Origin: Aliidiomarina soli
GTDB lineage: Bacteria; Pseudomonadota; Gammaproteobacteria; Enterobacterales; Alteromonadaceae
Assembly (NCBI RefSeq): GCF_003986975.1
Contig: NZ_PIPO01000004.1
Span: 124,001-188,000 of the forward strand
Direction: 5' to 3'
Length of the DNA: 64,000 nt
Positions within the stretch are counted from its first letter, which is position 1; every line of letters starts with the position of its first letter. The notes below the pieces were generated by a model that did not search any database, was not told the origin of the DNA, and was given only the letters and a program-made list of their open reading frames with translations. The position numbers and the translations under genes were made by a program. Positions 1-8,062 of this stretch are shown piece after piece.

Positions 1-1
1 T

Positions 2-685
2 AGCGCACAACTTTTCCTTCGCGATTCTGGCAAGGTTAAGTTAAAACTGACGTCTAGTGCCGAACTGCCATACGGGTCAATACCGCGTCGCATTCTCTAT
101 TTGATGGCAAATCACATTGATGGTCGTGGCATTGTCAGCTGGCCAGGTTCTCAAGCAAAATTGCTTAAGAGCATGAGCTTAGGAACGAGCGGAGCTGACG
201 TTACGCGGTTAAAAGCGCAAATATCAGCGTTGACTAGATTGCGTATAACGCTCTTACGCGATGATAAAGAAATCTTCCGTAATGAGGCGCTTCTGGATGT
301 TGTGAACGGACAAAGATTTCCTCAGTTTTCCGACGCGGCCAAACTGTATATTATGCAATCATTGACGCCAGTGGATAATCGCACCGCAATAGCACTGATT
401 CAAACCCCCTTTGCATTCGACCTATACGTCTGGCTAACCTGGCGTTCTGTATCACTTAAAAAGCCGGTTACGCGTATTTCGTGGCGTCAATTGCACCAGC
501 AGTTTGCAAGTTGCCAAGGATTAAGTGCGTTTAAGCAACACTTTAGGCGGCAGCTGAGTCTTGTTGCTCTGGCTTACCCCTCTATTATCGGTAAAGTGAA
601 CTGCGAAACCGACTTTCTCCAGCTAAGACGTTATTCACCTCACGTAAAAGCCAGAGTTTCCTCTAAAGACAATCTATCCATATAA
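2..685 (+). CDS. RepA-like plasmid replication initiator, 5'-truncated by the window edge
   Basis: The frame is open from base 2, so the gene starts outside the window. The visible C-terminal part (about 227 residues) carries the stretch LPYGSIPRRILYLMANHI, then LGTSG and a helix rich in K/R/L (VTRLKAQISALTRLRITL). This resembles the C-terminal region of the plasmid-encoded RepA family (PF04796), whose members have a conserved PYG-PR core and an LG...F/L helix. In that family the protein binds iterons and opens a plasmid origin. Directly downstream lie CACGTG motifs and a DnaA-box-like site, which fits a rep gene beside its origin. The element may be an integrated plasmid or plasmid remnant. 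Family assignment is from motif memory; alternatives are another winged-helix replication protein. Confidence 0.6.
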   Translation, partial: SAQLFLRDSGKVKLKLTSSAELPYGSIPRRILYLMANHIDGRGIVSWPGSQAKLLKSMSLGTSGADVTRLKAQISALTRLRITLLRDDKEIFRNEALLDVVNGQRFPQFSDAAKLYIMQSLTPVDNRTAIALIQTPFAFDLYVWLTWRSVSLKKPVTRISWRQLHQQFASCQGLSAFKQHFRRQLSLVALAYPSIIGKVNCETDFLQLRRYSPHVKARVSSKDNLSI

Positions 686-703
686 ATTGCTGAGCAAGCT
701 GAC

Positions 704-829
704 TTATCCACGTGCGTTTACCTTGAATCCTTCTAGCGGCAATGAACTGAGCTGTAACCTGCTAGCTTGCTATTTATTGCGTCTTGAGATCACGTGGGCC
801 ACACGTGCATGCGCCTTTGGTAACACGTG
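704..829. repeat. Iteron-like CACGTG motifs with a DnaA-box-like site (candidate replication origin)
   Basis: CACGTG occurs at 709-714, 791-796, 802-807 and 824-829. The last three start 11 bp and 22 bp apart, so they lie on the same helical face. At 704-712 the sequence TTATCCACG differs by one base from the DnaA box TTATCCACA and overlaps the first motif. The position just after a RepA-like gene suggests iterons and an origin, but the repeat core is short and origin function is inferred. Confidence 0.4.
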
Positions 830-830
830 T

Positions 831-844
831 GTTTATCGATAAAC
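831..844. promoter_or_regulatory. 14-bp perfect palindrome in the candidate origin region
   Basis: GTTTATCGATAAAC reads the same on both strands. It directly follows the last CACGTG motif. It could be a binding site for a dimeric protein or part of an origin. Between here and the next gene at 1111 I see no further gene, only AT-rich sequence at about 915-1000. Confidence 0.35.
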
Positions 845-1110
845 CGCGTGCTTCTGCCTATAGCTGCCGGTCACTGATTTCCCGCTAGCCGGGGATGATT
901 AAGGCACGATGCAATAAGCGACATGCAACCAAGTAATTTCAATTAAGAAACAACTAAACAATTATTAGCAACACTGAAAGTGTGAATAAAAATTTGAGGT
1001 AACCAGCTGAAATTGCCCAAAACGGACAATTAGAGACCGATGGTTGCGACTGGAGTCGGGGTAAGCTGCGTATGTGAACAGGCAAAAATGGCTATACAGG
1101 AGAAACCATA

Positions 1111-1350
1111 ATGTCACCCGAAATTAAGATGATGAGCTCAGCTATTGCTGAGATGAAAAAGATCCAGTTAGTGACTAAGGAATATATGACTGCAGAAGAG
1201 TGCGCCCGATACCTTGGACTGTCGCGCTCAGCGATTTACAAGCTAACCCATCGCAAGGAGATCCCGTTTTACAAGCCGTCCAAACGCGTAATGTTTAAGC
1301 GGACCGATATCGATGCATGGATTCAGAAAAGTTATGTGCAAACAAAATAG
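1111..1350 (+). CDS. Excisionase/AlpA-type helix-turn-helix protein
   Basis: This 79-residue protein has an N-terminal helix followed by a MerR-like winged HTH of the excisionase (DNA-binding domain, excisionase family) type: MTAEECARYLGLSRSAIYKLTHR at about residues 26-48, then a basic wing (KPSKRVMFKRTDIDAWI). Such proteins regulate or direct excision and integration of mobile elements. AGGAGAAACC lies just before the ATG, a good ribosome binding site. It sits between a RepA-like gene and a defence operon, so it is probably an element-borne regulator. No integrase is visible in the window, so an excisionase role is not shown. Confidence 0.7.
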   Translation: MSPEIKMMSSAIAEMKKIQLVTKEYMTAEECARYLGLSRSAIYKLTHRKEIPFYKPSKRVMFKRTDIDAWIQKSYVQTK

Positions 1351-1540
1351 CCCGATGCTCTCTGCGCCGTTTGATCAGTACATTAATGACAAGCTGAGAG
1401 AAGAGATAACCGGCATCAGCCGGACAACATGGTGGAGGCTTGAGCGTCAAGGCAAAACGCCCCCCTTGTATTGGGTTGGGTCCTTGAAACGCTGGCTGCT
1501 TTCGGAAATTTTAACTTGGACTGAGTTACATGCGAGTTAG
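1334..1540 (+). CDS. Second AlpA-like helix-turn-helix protein, overlapping the first
   Basis: A 68-residue protein if it starts at the ATG at 1334, which overlaps the end of the preceding HTH gene by 17 bases and suggests translational coupling. In-frame starts at 1313 and 1355 are also possible and none has a clear ribosome binding site. The segment EEITGISRTTWWRLERQGKTPP looks like the recognition-helix region of AlpA-type phage regulators (compare 'VGLSRSTIYRLIKEGKFP'), followed by a WVGSLKRWLLSEILTW wing-like end. The 3' end meets the convergent HEPN-type gene within 4 bases. Function is inferred from this similarity only. Confidence 0.5.
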   Translation: MCKQNSPMLSAPFDQYINDKLREEITGISRTTWWRLERQGKTPPLYWVGSLKRWLLSEILTWTELHAS

Positions 1541-2586
1541 GATAGTGAAAGAGGTCCAACGTTGCTTTTTTGTTTTTGTACAATATGGACTCTTAACAGA
1601 TCAACTGTTTTAAGCAACCTCGCTTGGAATTCCTCAATCAAGAAAGGAAGTTGCTCATTTATCTTGTTATCTGAGCCATAAAACAAATTTCGATTCTTGT
1701 GAGTATAGAATCTGCCGTTCTCGTCTTGATCTGGAATGAGTACGAACTTCTCAATACACTGCTTGGCGGAGATGAGCCGATATACTTTTGGCTCGTCATC
1801 TAAAACCCCGTCATGAATAATATGATTTCGGAGAGTTTGGATTTTGTTTATTAAACTACAATCTTCAAATAAAGTATTTTCTGTATTGTTCAAAGTCAAT
1901 TTTCTCCTATCGCCGAACAAAAGTCCTTTGGAGGCAAGTTTGGGATACGAATTGAAATTTGATTTCAAATTTTCCGTCTCAAACGCTAGTTTTGTCGCGT
2001 AATCAAGTAGGCTATGTAATCTGATAAAAATAAAACCGAGCAGAGCGTGTATCTTAGTAACCACTGGTGAGGTTACAAATCGAAGGCCATCTTCTTCCTC
2101 TATAGTGGGATAGAAAAGTTGCTCTAGATTCAATGCTTGGAAAAACTCCCCCTGAAGCTGCATTATTTCTTTGCTGCATTCTTGTATGCCGCTCACGAGT
2201 TTCCTACAATCGAACAAATAAAGGGCTTTGTGAACAGGAAGGTCTTTAGGTAGAGATGAAATTATTTGGTTAAATACATCTTTAGATATCTGAGATTCAG
2301 AGTTAGTTCCAGCAGTCGACAAGAGTTCTGGTGAGGCCCTTAGAAATTCATAAAAAAGATCTAAACTGCCAAATATGATTTTTGCCAGATCGTTTTGAAG
2401 ATGAGCGCACGCAGTATCAATCTCATATAGTTTATTACCTGAAGTAGGGTACCAAGCCCCTTGTGGGTCGCGAGAGAAGTATAGCTGCCCTTCTAGTATT
2501 TCTGCAGTAGATACAGGAATTCCACTTAGCGAAAGATATATATTTTCCATTTCCTGCTCAGAAGAGTTGTTCGGACTAAAAATCAT
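1537..2586 (-). CDS. HEPN-domain protein, candidate ribonuclease of an ATPase-HNH-HEPN module
   Basis: This 349-residue protein has no whole-length match that I recognise. The informative part is about residues 185-260: a helix FIRLHSLLDYATKLAF, then LRNHIIHDG, in which R253, N254 and H258 form the RX4-6H signature of HEPN ribonucleases (RN...H subtype). In known systems HEPN proteins cut RNA, often tRNA or mRNA, to stop growth. The start overlaps the stop of the upstream HNH gene by 11 bases, so it is the last gene of the operon starting at 12469. The N-terminal 150 residues are unassigned. The catalytic role rests on one motif and operon context and is an inference; a non-catalytic HEPN partner is the main alternative. 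Confidence 0.5.
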   Translation of the reverse strand: MIFSPNNSSEQEMENIYLSLSGIPVSTAEILEGQLYFSRDPQGAWYPTSGNKLYEIDTACAHLQNDLAKIIFGSLDLFYEFLRASPELLSTAGTNSESQISKDVFNQIISSLPKDLPVHKALYLFDCRKLVSGIQECSKEIMQLQGEFFQALNLEQLFYPTIEEEDGLRFVTSPVVTKIHALLGFIFIRLHSLLDYATKLAFETENLKSNFNSYPKLASKGLLFGDRRKLTLNNTENTLFEDCSLINKIQTLRNHIIHDGVLDDEPKVYRLISAKQCIEKFVLIPDQDENGRFYTHKNRNLFYGSDNKINEQLPFLIEEFQARLLKTVDLLRVHIVQKQKSNVGPLSLS

Positions 2587-3418
2587 GGGTATATAGAGCT
2601 TGATACATGCAGCGTCTCCAATGGTTGACGAAAATGAAACTTTCGATAGGGATCGAGAAAATTGATTCTTTAATCGTTCTTTCGTCTATTCCTTTTAAGC
2701 GAAGCCGCTTGAACTGGGTTAAAGCTATCGGAAGCTCTTCAGCAGCTTTAGTAGCAAATTTTTCAGCTAGTTCAAAAGCTTCAAAATGAAACTTTGCTCT
2801 CGCTGTGTCGATGGCGTTCCAAGCCTCTGGAGGCTTTGCATAGAACCGGAACTCTCCTACCTCATCATCGTTATCTGAAGGAATGTATTCTGCAAAAACC
2901 CACTGCTCATCAAAAAAATGCTGGGCGTCCTCGTATGGATGGAGGGCTTGTTTCTCTGCGTTAATTGCAAACGATTGTCCCTTAGCACCCATATTACAGT
3001 CGCGACATGCAGGAACTAAGTTCAGAGGTAGAATTGAAAATTGCGAAAAACTTCGTTTCGGTAAGTAGTGATCAAGATTTTTCGGGAACCCTATACCTCC
3101 ACAGAAGGGACATTTTCCGGCTGCGGCATTTTTTATGGCATCATATATATCCCTAGCCGGTTTATTCTTTTTTGAGAAGTAGTTGGGATAAAGCTTTGCG
3201 ATGTTATCGTGAGTGACAGCTTGAAAAACATGAGTATTTGCCTCGAATTCAAATAATGACCCATTATCAATTCGGTCTAAGTATTGCTGCTCCCACGCTG
3301 AGAAGATATTCTGCTCACTTCTAACGGCCTGGCGAAGGGGGGTATCTCCAGTTATTCCTACCGTTACTTTTTCAATGGAATCATCTGAATTATAATTGGG
3401 TTTATCTAGTTGAATCAT
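2576..3418 (-). CDS. HNH endonuclease, PtuB-like
   Basis: A 280-residue protein with a clear zinc-bound HNH nuclease core: C103-x2-C106, then D116-H117-Y-L-P-K, N133-L and C138-x2-C141-N142. The DHYLPK...NL.P.C..CN arrangement is that of PtuB, the nuclease of the Septu defence system and of the RT-PtuA-PtuB retrons. The expected reaction is metal-dependent nucleic-acid cleavage. The start ATG shares an ATGA overlap with the stop of the upstream ATPase gene, as expected for a complex made in fixed proportion. The flanking N-terminal 100 and C-terminal 120 residues carry no motif that I recognise. Assignment as HNH is firm; the link to Septu is from core motif and ATPase neighbour. Confidence 0.8.
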   Translation of the reverse strand: MIQLDKPNYNSDDSIEKVTVGITGDTPLRQAVRSEQNIFSAWEQQYLDRIDNGSLFEFEANTHVFQAVTHDNIAKLYPNYFSKKNKPARDIYDAIKNAAAGKCPFCGGIGFPKNLDHYLPKRSFSQFSILPLNLVPACRDCNMGAKGQSFAINAEKQALHPYEDAQHFFDEQWVFAEYIPSDNDDEVGEFRFYAKPPEAWNAIDTARAKFHFEAFELAEKFATKAAEELPIALTQFKRLRLKGIDERTIKESIFSIPIESFIFVNHWRRCMYQALYTHDF

Positions 3419-4995
3419 TTCTTCATGGTCTCTCTAGTTGCAAGCAAAACTTTAAGTATTGCCCTCCCTTCCATCCCTATTTGTCGGTCATATCTTTGAA
3501 TTATTTCATCGTATGGCTTGCCAGTTTCAACAGAACTTTTAAGTAATTGATGAAAACCAGAGCGTTCTACATCAAGCCCAAAGACTTCGCTGGTCAGTAT
3601 GCCCACGTTTTCACCAAAAGTTTCTATTCTTGGCCGTTCGACCTCGATACTGATGCCCTCACGATGAATTTTCCAGGCGCAGGATTTCGGTATTTCTTGT
3701 AAAACAACAGGTGAATGAGTTGCTATAATTGCCACCCCATTGCGGTCTAATAGCAGATCAGATAGAGCTCGAATGAACGCTGACAGTAAAGGTGGATGAA
3801 GGTGGCTCTCGGGTTCATCAAGTAAAACTAAGGTTTTTTCCTCCACCGTCGCAACAAGCTTGGTAATAGTAAGGAAAACGATTGCGTGTCCGGAACTCAT
3901 TTGGTCTAAAGTCGGAGTTATTTCTTTGTGGAAAGCACCTTTAAAGTTCTGACTATCTTCACTCTTTTCGAATTTTGCTTTGAGCGAATGAAAAGTATGG
4001 TGTAGTTGCTTTAGCTCCTCTGCAGAAAAGCTACCGTCTAAGCCCAGCTTGTCGATGGCGGCAAGCCAACGTTCTGATTTTTTAGAGTTGTGAAAGCAAT
4101 CGGCCAAAGCCTTCACAGCATCGTACTGCATAGACGAAATAGTTCTGTGGTAGTCCGGTTTATCCGGCTCTTTGAGGCCGAGATAAAAGTAGCAGGTTCC
4201 TTTTGCGGGGTCAGAGCGCTCTGTCGGCGGTACAAAAGGGTCAAACGCGCTAAAGGATACAGATACTAGGCTGCTAAAGTAATCATCCTCAATTTCTCGC
4301 TCTTCAAAAAAAGGTGATGCTCGATAGTTGAATCTTCCTTTATCAGAAGCTCGGCCGGTGATTGTATCGATCATCCCGTTTAAAATGGTTGTCTTACCCA
4401 CACCATTTCTTCCAATTAAAGCGTGGACATTTGTTGTCGGTGTTGAGTCGACGTTGACTTCAAATTTAAGGGAGAAGCCACCAAATTCAGGGTTACCCTC
4501 TCGAGTATAGGTAAAGTCAAAATCAGTTCTCTCTGCGCCGCCTTCTAGGATGCGTGCATATTGCCCCTTGACAACTGATAAGCTAGAGCCTCTTAGTAGA
4601 GATGTGCTGAAGACATCTTCTTCCGCTACCTTATCGATAATGGAATTATCGTAAACAATGTCTCTAGTGCGTTCGAGAAATGCCGTTCTTAGGTCAGCAG
4701 GAAGGTCAGAAAGTACCTTGTAGTATTCGATTGATTGACCAAGTGAGAAAAACTCCTCAGTTAGGCCTTCAAAATGAGTTTCTAATTTTGAATGCGTTGA
4801 AACCTCGTCAGTTTGATCGCGGAATCCAATTTTGACTTGAGTAAGATCATGAGCCTCCCCTTTGCTATCGTAAACCATCACATCAAACATGGTTACAAAT
4901 GAATAATCATTCCAATTATCAATGCGGAGATATACGCAGTTGCGTTCTTGGGCAGGGAAAGAGGATTTGCTGGAGATTACATGAAAGGTTAGCAT
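3415..4995 (-). CDS. AAA ATPase (AAA_21/PtuA-like) partner of the HNH nuclease
   Basis: An SMC/ABC-like ATPase of 526 residues if it starts at ATG 4995; a TTG one codon upstream is less likely because TGATG joins the HsdR stop and this ATG. Numbering from the TTG, the Walker A motif is GRNGVGKTT at 196-204, the signature region LDQMSSGH at about 364-371, Walker B LVLLDEPE at 390-397 and the H-loop histidine at 428 (IATHSP). About 190 residues precede Walker A and form a family-specific N-terminal domain with no recognised match. In Septu the ATPase PtuA senses the threat and controls the HNH protein; here it probably controls HNH and perhaps the HEPN protein. Confidence 0.8.
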   Translation of the reverse strand: MLTFHVISSKSSFPAQERNCVYLRIDNWNDYSFVTMFDVMVYDSKGEAHDLTQVKIGFRDQTDEVSTHSKLETHFEGLTEEFFSLGQSIEYYKVLSDLPADLRTAFLERTRDIVYDNSIIDKVAEEDVFSTSLLRGSSLSVVKGQYARILEGGAERTDFDFTYTREGNPEFGGFSLKFEVNVDSTPTTNVHALIGRNGVGKTTILNGMIDTITGRASDKGRFNYRASPFFEEREIEDDYFSSLVSVSFSAFDPFVPPTERSDPAKGTCYFYLGLKEPDKPDYHRTISSMQYDAVKALADCFHNSKKSERWLAAIDKLGLDGSFSAEELKQLHHTFHSLKAKFEKSEDSQNFKGAFHKEITPTLDQMSSGHAIVFLTITKLVATVEEKTLVLLDEPESHLHPPLLSAFIRALSDLLLDRNGVAIIATHSPVVLQEIPKSCAWKIHREGISIEVERPRIETFGENVGILTSEVFGLDVERSGFHQLLKSSVETGKPYDEIIQRYDRQIGMEGRAILKVLLATRETMKK

Positions 4996-7900
4996 CAATA
5001 ATGCCCCTCAATATAAGCATAAGCTTTATTGAAAAGTTCTTTGTCCTTACCAAGCCCAAACTGTGCGAGTGTGACGATAAGAGCCTTCTGTATCTCGCGA
5101 GGGCCGCTGTTTGATTCTTGCCAGCCAGGAAAGCGAGTTGCTTTTACAATTTTATCAATTTGCTCTACAACATCGCCAATTAACTTCGGGGTCGTCTCCG
5201 GTCTTGTCTCTATGAACAGCTTGGTGAGTGCTTGCTTATTATCTTCCTCGGTAACGACGGCATCACCAGTGTCGCGTTCTGCTTTGACGGTTTCTTTTGC
5301 AGCGTCTAACAGGCCTTTTAGCCAATCGATGGCTTTGATTACACCGGACTCGTAGTCTTGGCGCAGTTTTTCTAAACGTTCACCTAGCTCTATGAATTTT
5401 GGGTCTGCGTGTCCACGAAGTCGCCCCATAAGGTCAATCTCGAGACGTTTTGCTCTTTGCTCTTGCTCTTTGTCGGTAAGCGTGAAAATTGCATGCTCAT
5501 CCATAACCAATTCTTCGATATCATCCCGAATCCGGTTAATATCGGTATGCTCATGAATCATTTTAATAGTTTCAGGGCCTAGAGCTGCCCATACCAAAGA
5601 GCCTGTTTGCCCAACGGGTCTTGCTGATTCGTAAATTTGAGCCAGCCATTTATAGTCGGCTCTAAATGGCGCTAGAAATGAGTCGGGGTTTATTGCGGAC
5701 CACAGTTTAGCCAGAACACCGAAGCTTTGGGCAAACTCATCGCGCTTCTCGTTAGTCGGTATGCACTCTTGTGCCGCCATAATGCCTTCAAAGCCTTCCT
5801 GAGTTCTATCGACACCAGGGAAGTACGCAAGACATTTATCCAGTTGAGTTGGGAATAGCTCTTTGAACGCTTCAATTCCTTCAACCACTCCCTCAATTTC
5901 ATCAGGATTGTAAGCAAGCGCTGTCCGCAGGTTCTCAAAGACCCCGAGATAATCAATGATTAATCCCATGTCTTTACGCACTTCGTCATTTTCATACAAG
6001 CGATTAGTCCTACACATAGCCTGCAGAAGTGTATGGTCGCGCAGAGGTTTATCTAAGTACATGCAATAGCAGATAGGGGCGTCGAAGCCAGTTAGTAGTT
6101 TTGCTGTAACAATCAATAGCTGAAGCGGTTGGTTAGGATCCTTGTAACTCTCGATGAGGTCTTTTTGAAGTTGGTCATCCCCATCGATTTGTTGCCAGCG
6201 CTCAAAATCATTCTTTTCGACGGGTAACCCTAAATCATCATGCCACTTGCGCCAATCTTTATTAACTTTGCCCTTTTTATCACCTTCAGTTGATTTAATC
6301 GGCGCCTGGTCAACATTCATAACCACTTCGACAGCATCGAAGCCAAGCTTCTTGCTTAAAAGGTAATACATCTGAACGCATGCATCACGGTCATAGACCA
6401 CTACCATGCCTTTCATTTTCTTGGGCATAACATGAGTCGTAAAGTGGTGTGCAATATCAGAACTCACCGCCTCCATGCGTTTTGGCGCTTTAAGCATAAC
6501 AGCGAGCTTTCCAGCACGTTTTGATAACGCCGCTCTCTCTTCTTCGTCTAAGTCATGTTCTTCAGCTAGGCGTTCAAACTCCTCATTAATAGCGTCTTGA
6601 TCAACACGCAGTTCTGCAAGGCGAGGTTCAAATTTAACGGGGTTGGTTGCGCCATCACGAATAGATTGCTTATAGCTATATCGATTCATGTAACGGCCCG
6701 GATCTTCTTCCGCGCCAAATAGCTTAAAGGTGTTTCGGTCAATGCCTGAAATAGGTGTTCCAGTCAAACCATAAAAGTGTGCATTGGGAAGAGCCCAGCG
6801 CATCTTATCGCCAAGTGAGCCTTCTTGAGTGCGGTGCGCCTCGTCAACCAGAACAATGATGTTATCGCGATCGTTCAAGCCCTTGGGGTTACTTTCATCT
6901 ATCTCGACATCTTTAAATTTAAAAATGGTTGTAATAAGGATACCGCGGCTATCTTGCTCAATATGTTCACCGAGTTTTTTACAGCTTTGAACTTTCACTA
7001 AGTTTTTGACATCCGCTCCACCAAATGTCTCGCTGATCTGGGAGTCGAGATCCCTCCGATCGACCACCACGAGAACGGTAGGATTCTTGAGATCATTATC
7101 TGCTCGCAACATTCTTGCTGCGTATAACATCAACAGTGACTTACCAGAGCCTTGGAAATGCCAAATTAGTCCTTTGCGTGGGTAGCCTTTCTTAACTCGC
7201 TCAACGATTTGCTTAGCCGCTTCAAACTGAGGGTAACGAGGGAGAATTTTTATACGCTTGGGAGGACTATTCTTGCCAGTCTTAATGGTTGAGAAGAGAG
7301 CGAATGATTCAAGGAGCTGCAGTAATGTTTGGGGGTTCAAAAGTCCTTCGCTACTATTTAGCACTGCTCCCATCCCCGGCACTATATCCTCTGCTTGTGC
7401 AGTATTGTGCCAAGGGCCCCAATCTTTTACCCGCGCATTGATGGCGCCGTAGGCAAAGGTTTTGCCTTCACTAGCAAAACACAGCAGGTTGGGCACAAAG
7501 TAGGGTTCAACGTTCTTCCAGTAGTTCTTTTTACCGCCCATAAAATCGGCGGCGCCGTCTTGCCAGGTAACGCTCGGGCGGGTAGCGGTTTTCACTTCGC
7601 CAAGCACCAAGGGGATACCGTTCACATAAAGCACAATATCAAAATAGACTTCAGTGGCCGCGATATAGTGCACCTGCTGCGACACCACAAAGTGATTGTT
7701 GTCGAGATTGTCGAAATCAATCAGGTTGATGGTGATGTGGTCGCCGTTCTCGCCAAAGGGTAAGGTTTTCTCGGCCATTAACCATTCATGAAAGTTCTCG
7801 TTGGCTTTTACCAAGCCAGTATGACGCGACTCTAAAATTACACCACGCAGTTTGTAAATCACTTCGTCCGCGTAATCCGGTTGTTTGGCAATGTCAGGGT

Positions 7901-8057
7901 TTAACGAACACAACGCGTCTTTCAGCCACTCGTCAACGAAGATATCCTGCGCTTGTTTGGGCAGGTTCTCACCGTGGCAGTACGTCCACTTTACGCCACT
8001 TAAAGCCTTTAAGCGGTCAATAATTCCATTTTCTGTGACGGTTTGTTCGTTAAACAT
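4995..8057 (-). CDS. hsdR: Type I restriction endonuclease, R (motor and nuclease) subunit
   Basis: A 1020-residue HsdR of normal length. The N-terminal nuclease domain shows D140...E154-V-K156 (VYFDIVLYVNG then LGEVKTA), the PD-(D/E)xK triad. The SF2 motor follows with Walker A GSGKS at 303-307, DEAH at 405-408 and the LTGTPI motif near 440. It cuts and translocates unmodified DNA in complex with HsdM and HsdS. It starts 5 bp after HsdS and its stop overlaps the ATPase gene start by one base. All motifs are intact, so the enzyme is expected to be active. Confidence 0.95.
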   Translation of the reverse strand: MFNEQTVTENGIIDRLKALSGVKWTYCHGENLPKQAQDIFVDEWLKDALCSLNPDIAKQPDYADEVIYKLRGVILESRHTGLVKANENFHEWLMAEKTLPFGENGDHITINLIDFDNLDNNHFVVSQQVHYIAATEVYFDIVLYVNGIPLVLGEVKTATRPSVTWQDGAADFMGGKKNYWKNVEPYFVPNLLCFASEGKTFAYGAINARVKDWGPWHNTAQAEDIVPGMGAVLNSSEGLLNPQTLLQLLESFALFSTIKTGKNSPPKRIKILPRYPQFEAAKQIVERVKKGYPRKGLIWHFQGSGKSLLMLYAARMLRADNDLKNPTVLVVVDRRDLDSQISETFGGADVKNLVKVQSCKKLGEHIEQDSRGILITTIFKFKDVEIDESNPKGLNDRDNIIVLVDEAHRTQEGSLGDKMRWALPNAHFYGLTGTPISGIDRNTFKLFGAEEDPGRYMNRYSYKQSIRDGATNPVKFEPRLAELRVDQDAINEEFERLAEEHDLDEEERAALSKRAGKLAVMLKAPKRMEAVSSDIAHHFTTHVMPKKMKGMVVVYDRDACVQMYYLLSKKLGFDAVEVVMNVDQAPIKSTEGDKKGKVNKDWRKWHDDLGLPVEKNDFERWQQIDGDDQLQKDLIESYKDPNQPLQLLIVTAKLLTGFDAPICYCMYLDKPLRDHTLLQAMCRTNRLYENDEVRKDMGLIIDYLGVFENLRTALAYNPDEIEGVVEGIEAFKELFPTQLDKCLAYFPGVDRTQEGFEGIMAAQECIPTNEKRDEFAQSFGVLAKLWSAINPDSFLAPFRADYKWLAQIYESARPVGQTGSLVWAALGPETIKMIHEHTDINRIRDDIEELVMDEHAIFTLTDKEQEQRAKRLEIDLMGRLRGHADPKFIELGERLEKLRQDYESGVIKAIDWLKGLLDAAKETVKAERDTGDAVVTEEDNKQALTKLFIETRPETTPKLIGDVVEQIDKIVKATRFPGWQESNSGPREIQKALIVTLAQFGLGKDKELFNKAYAYIEGHY

Positions 8058-8062
8058 TTTTA

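Noticed and set aside
709-829. CACGTG repeats as a CRISPR array
   Set aside because: The repeats are only 6 bp, spacing is 11 or 22 bp, and no cas genes are in the window.
1111-1540. Prophage, because of the AlpA-like regulators
   Set aside because: No integrase, capsid, tail, portal or lysis genes are present anywhere in the window.
1537-2586. HEPN-type protein as a PrrC or RloC anticodon nuclease
   Set aside because: PrrC and RloC fuse the ATPase and nuclease in one chain and use a different catalytic triad; here the ATPase is a separate protein and the motif is RX4H.
3415-4998. TTG at 4998 as start of the AAA ATPase
   Set aside because: The ATG one codon later forms the common TGATG junction with the HsdR stop.
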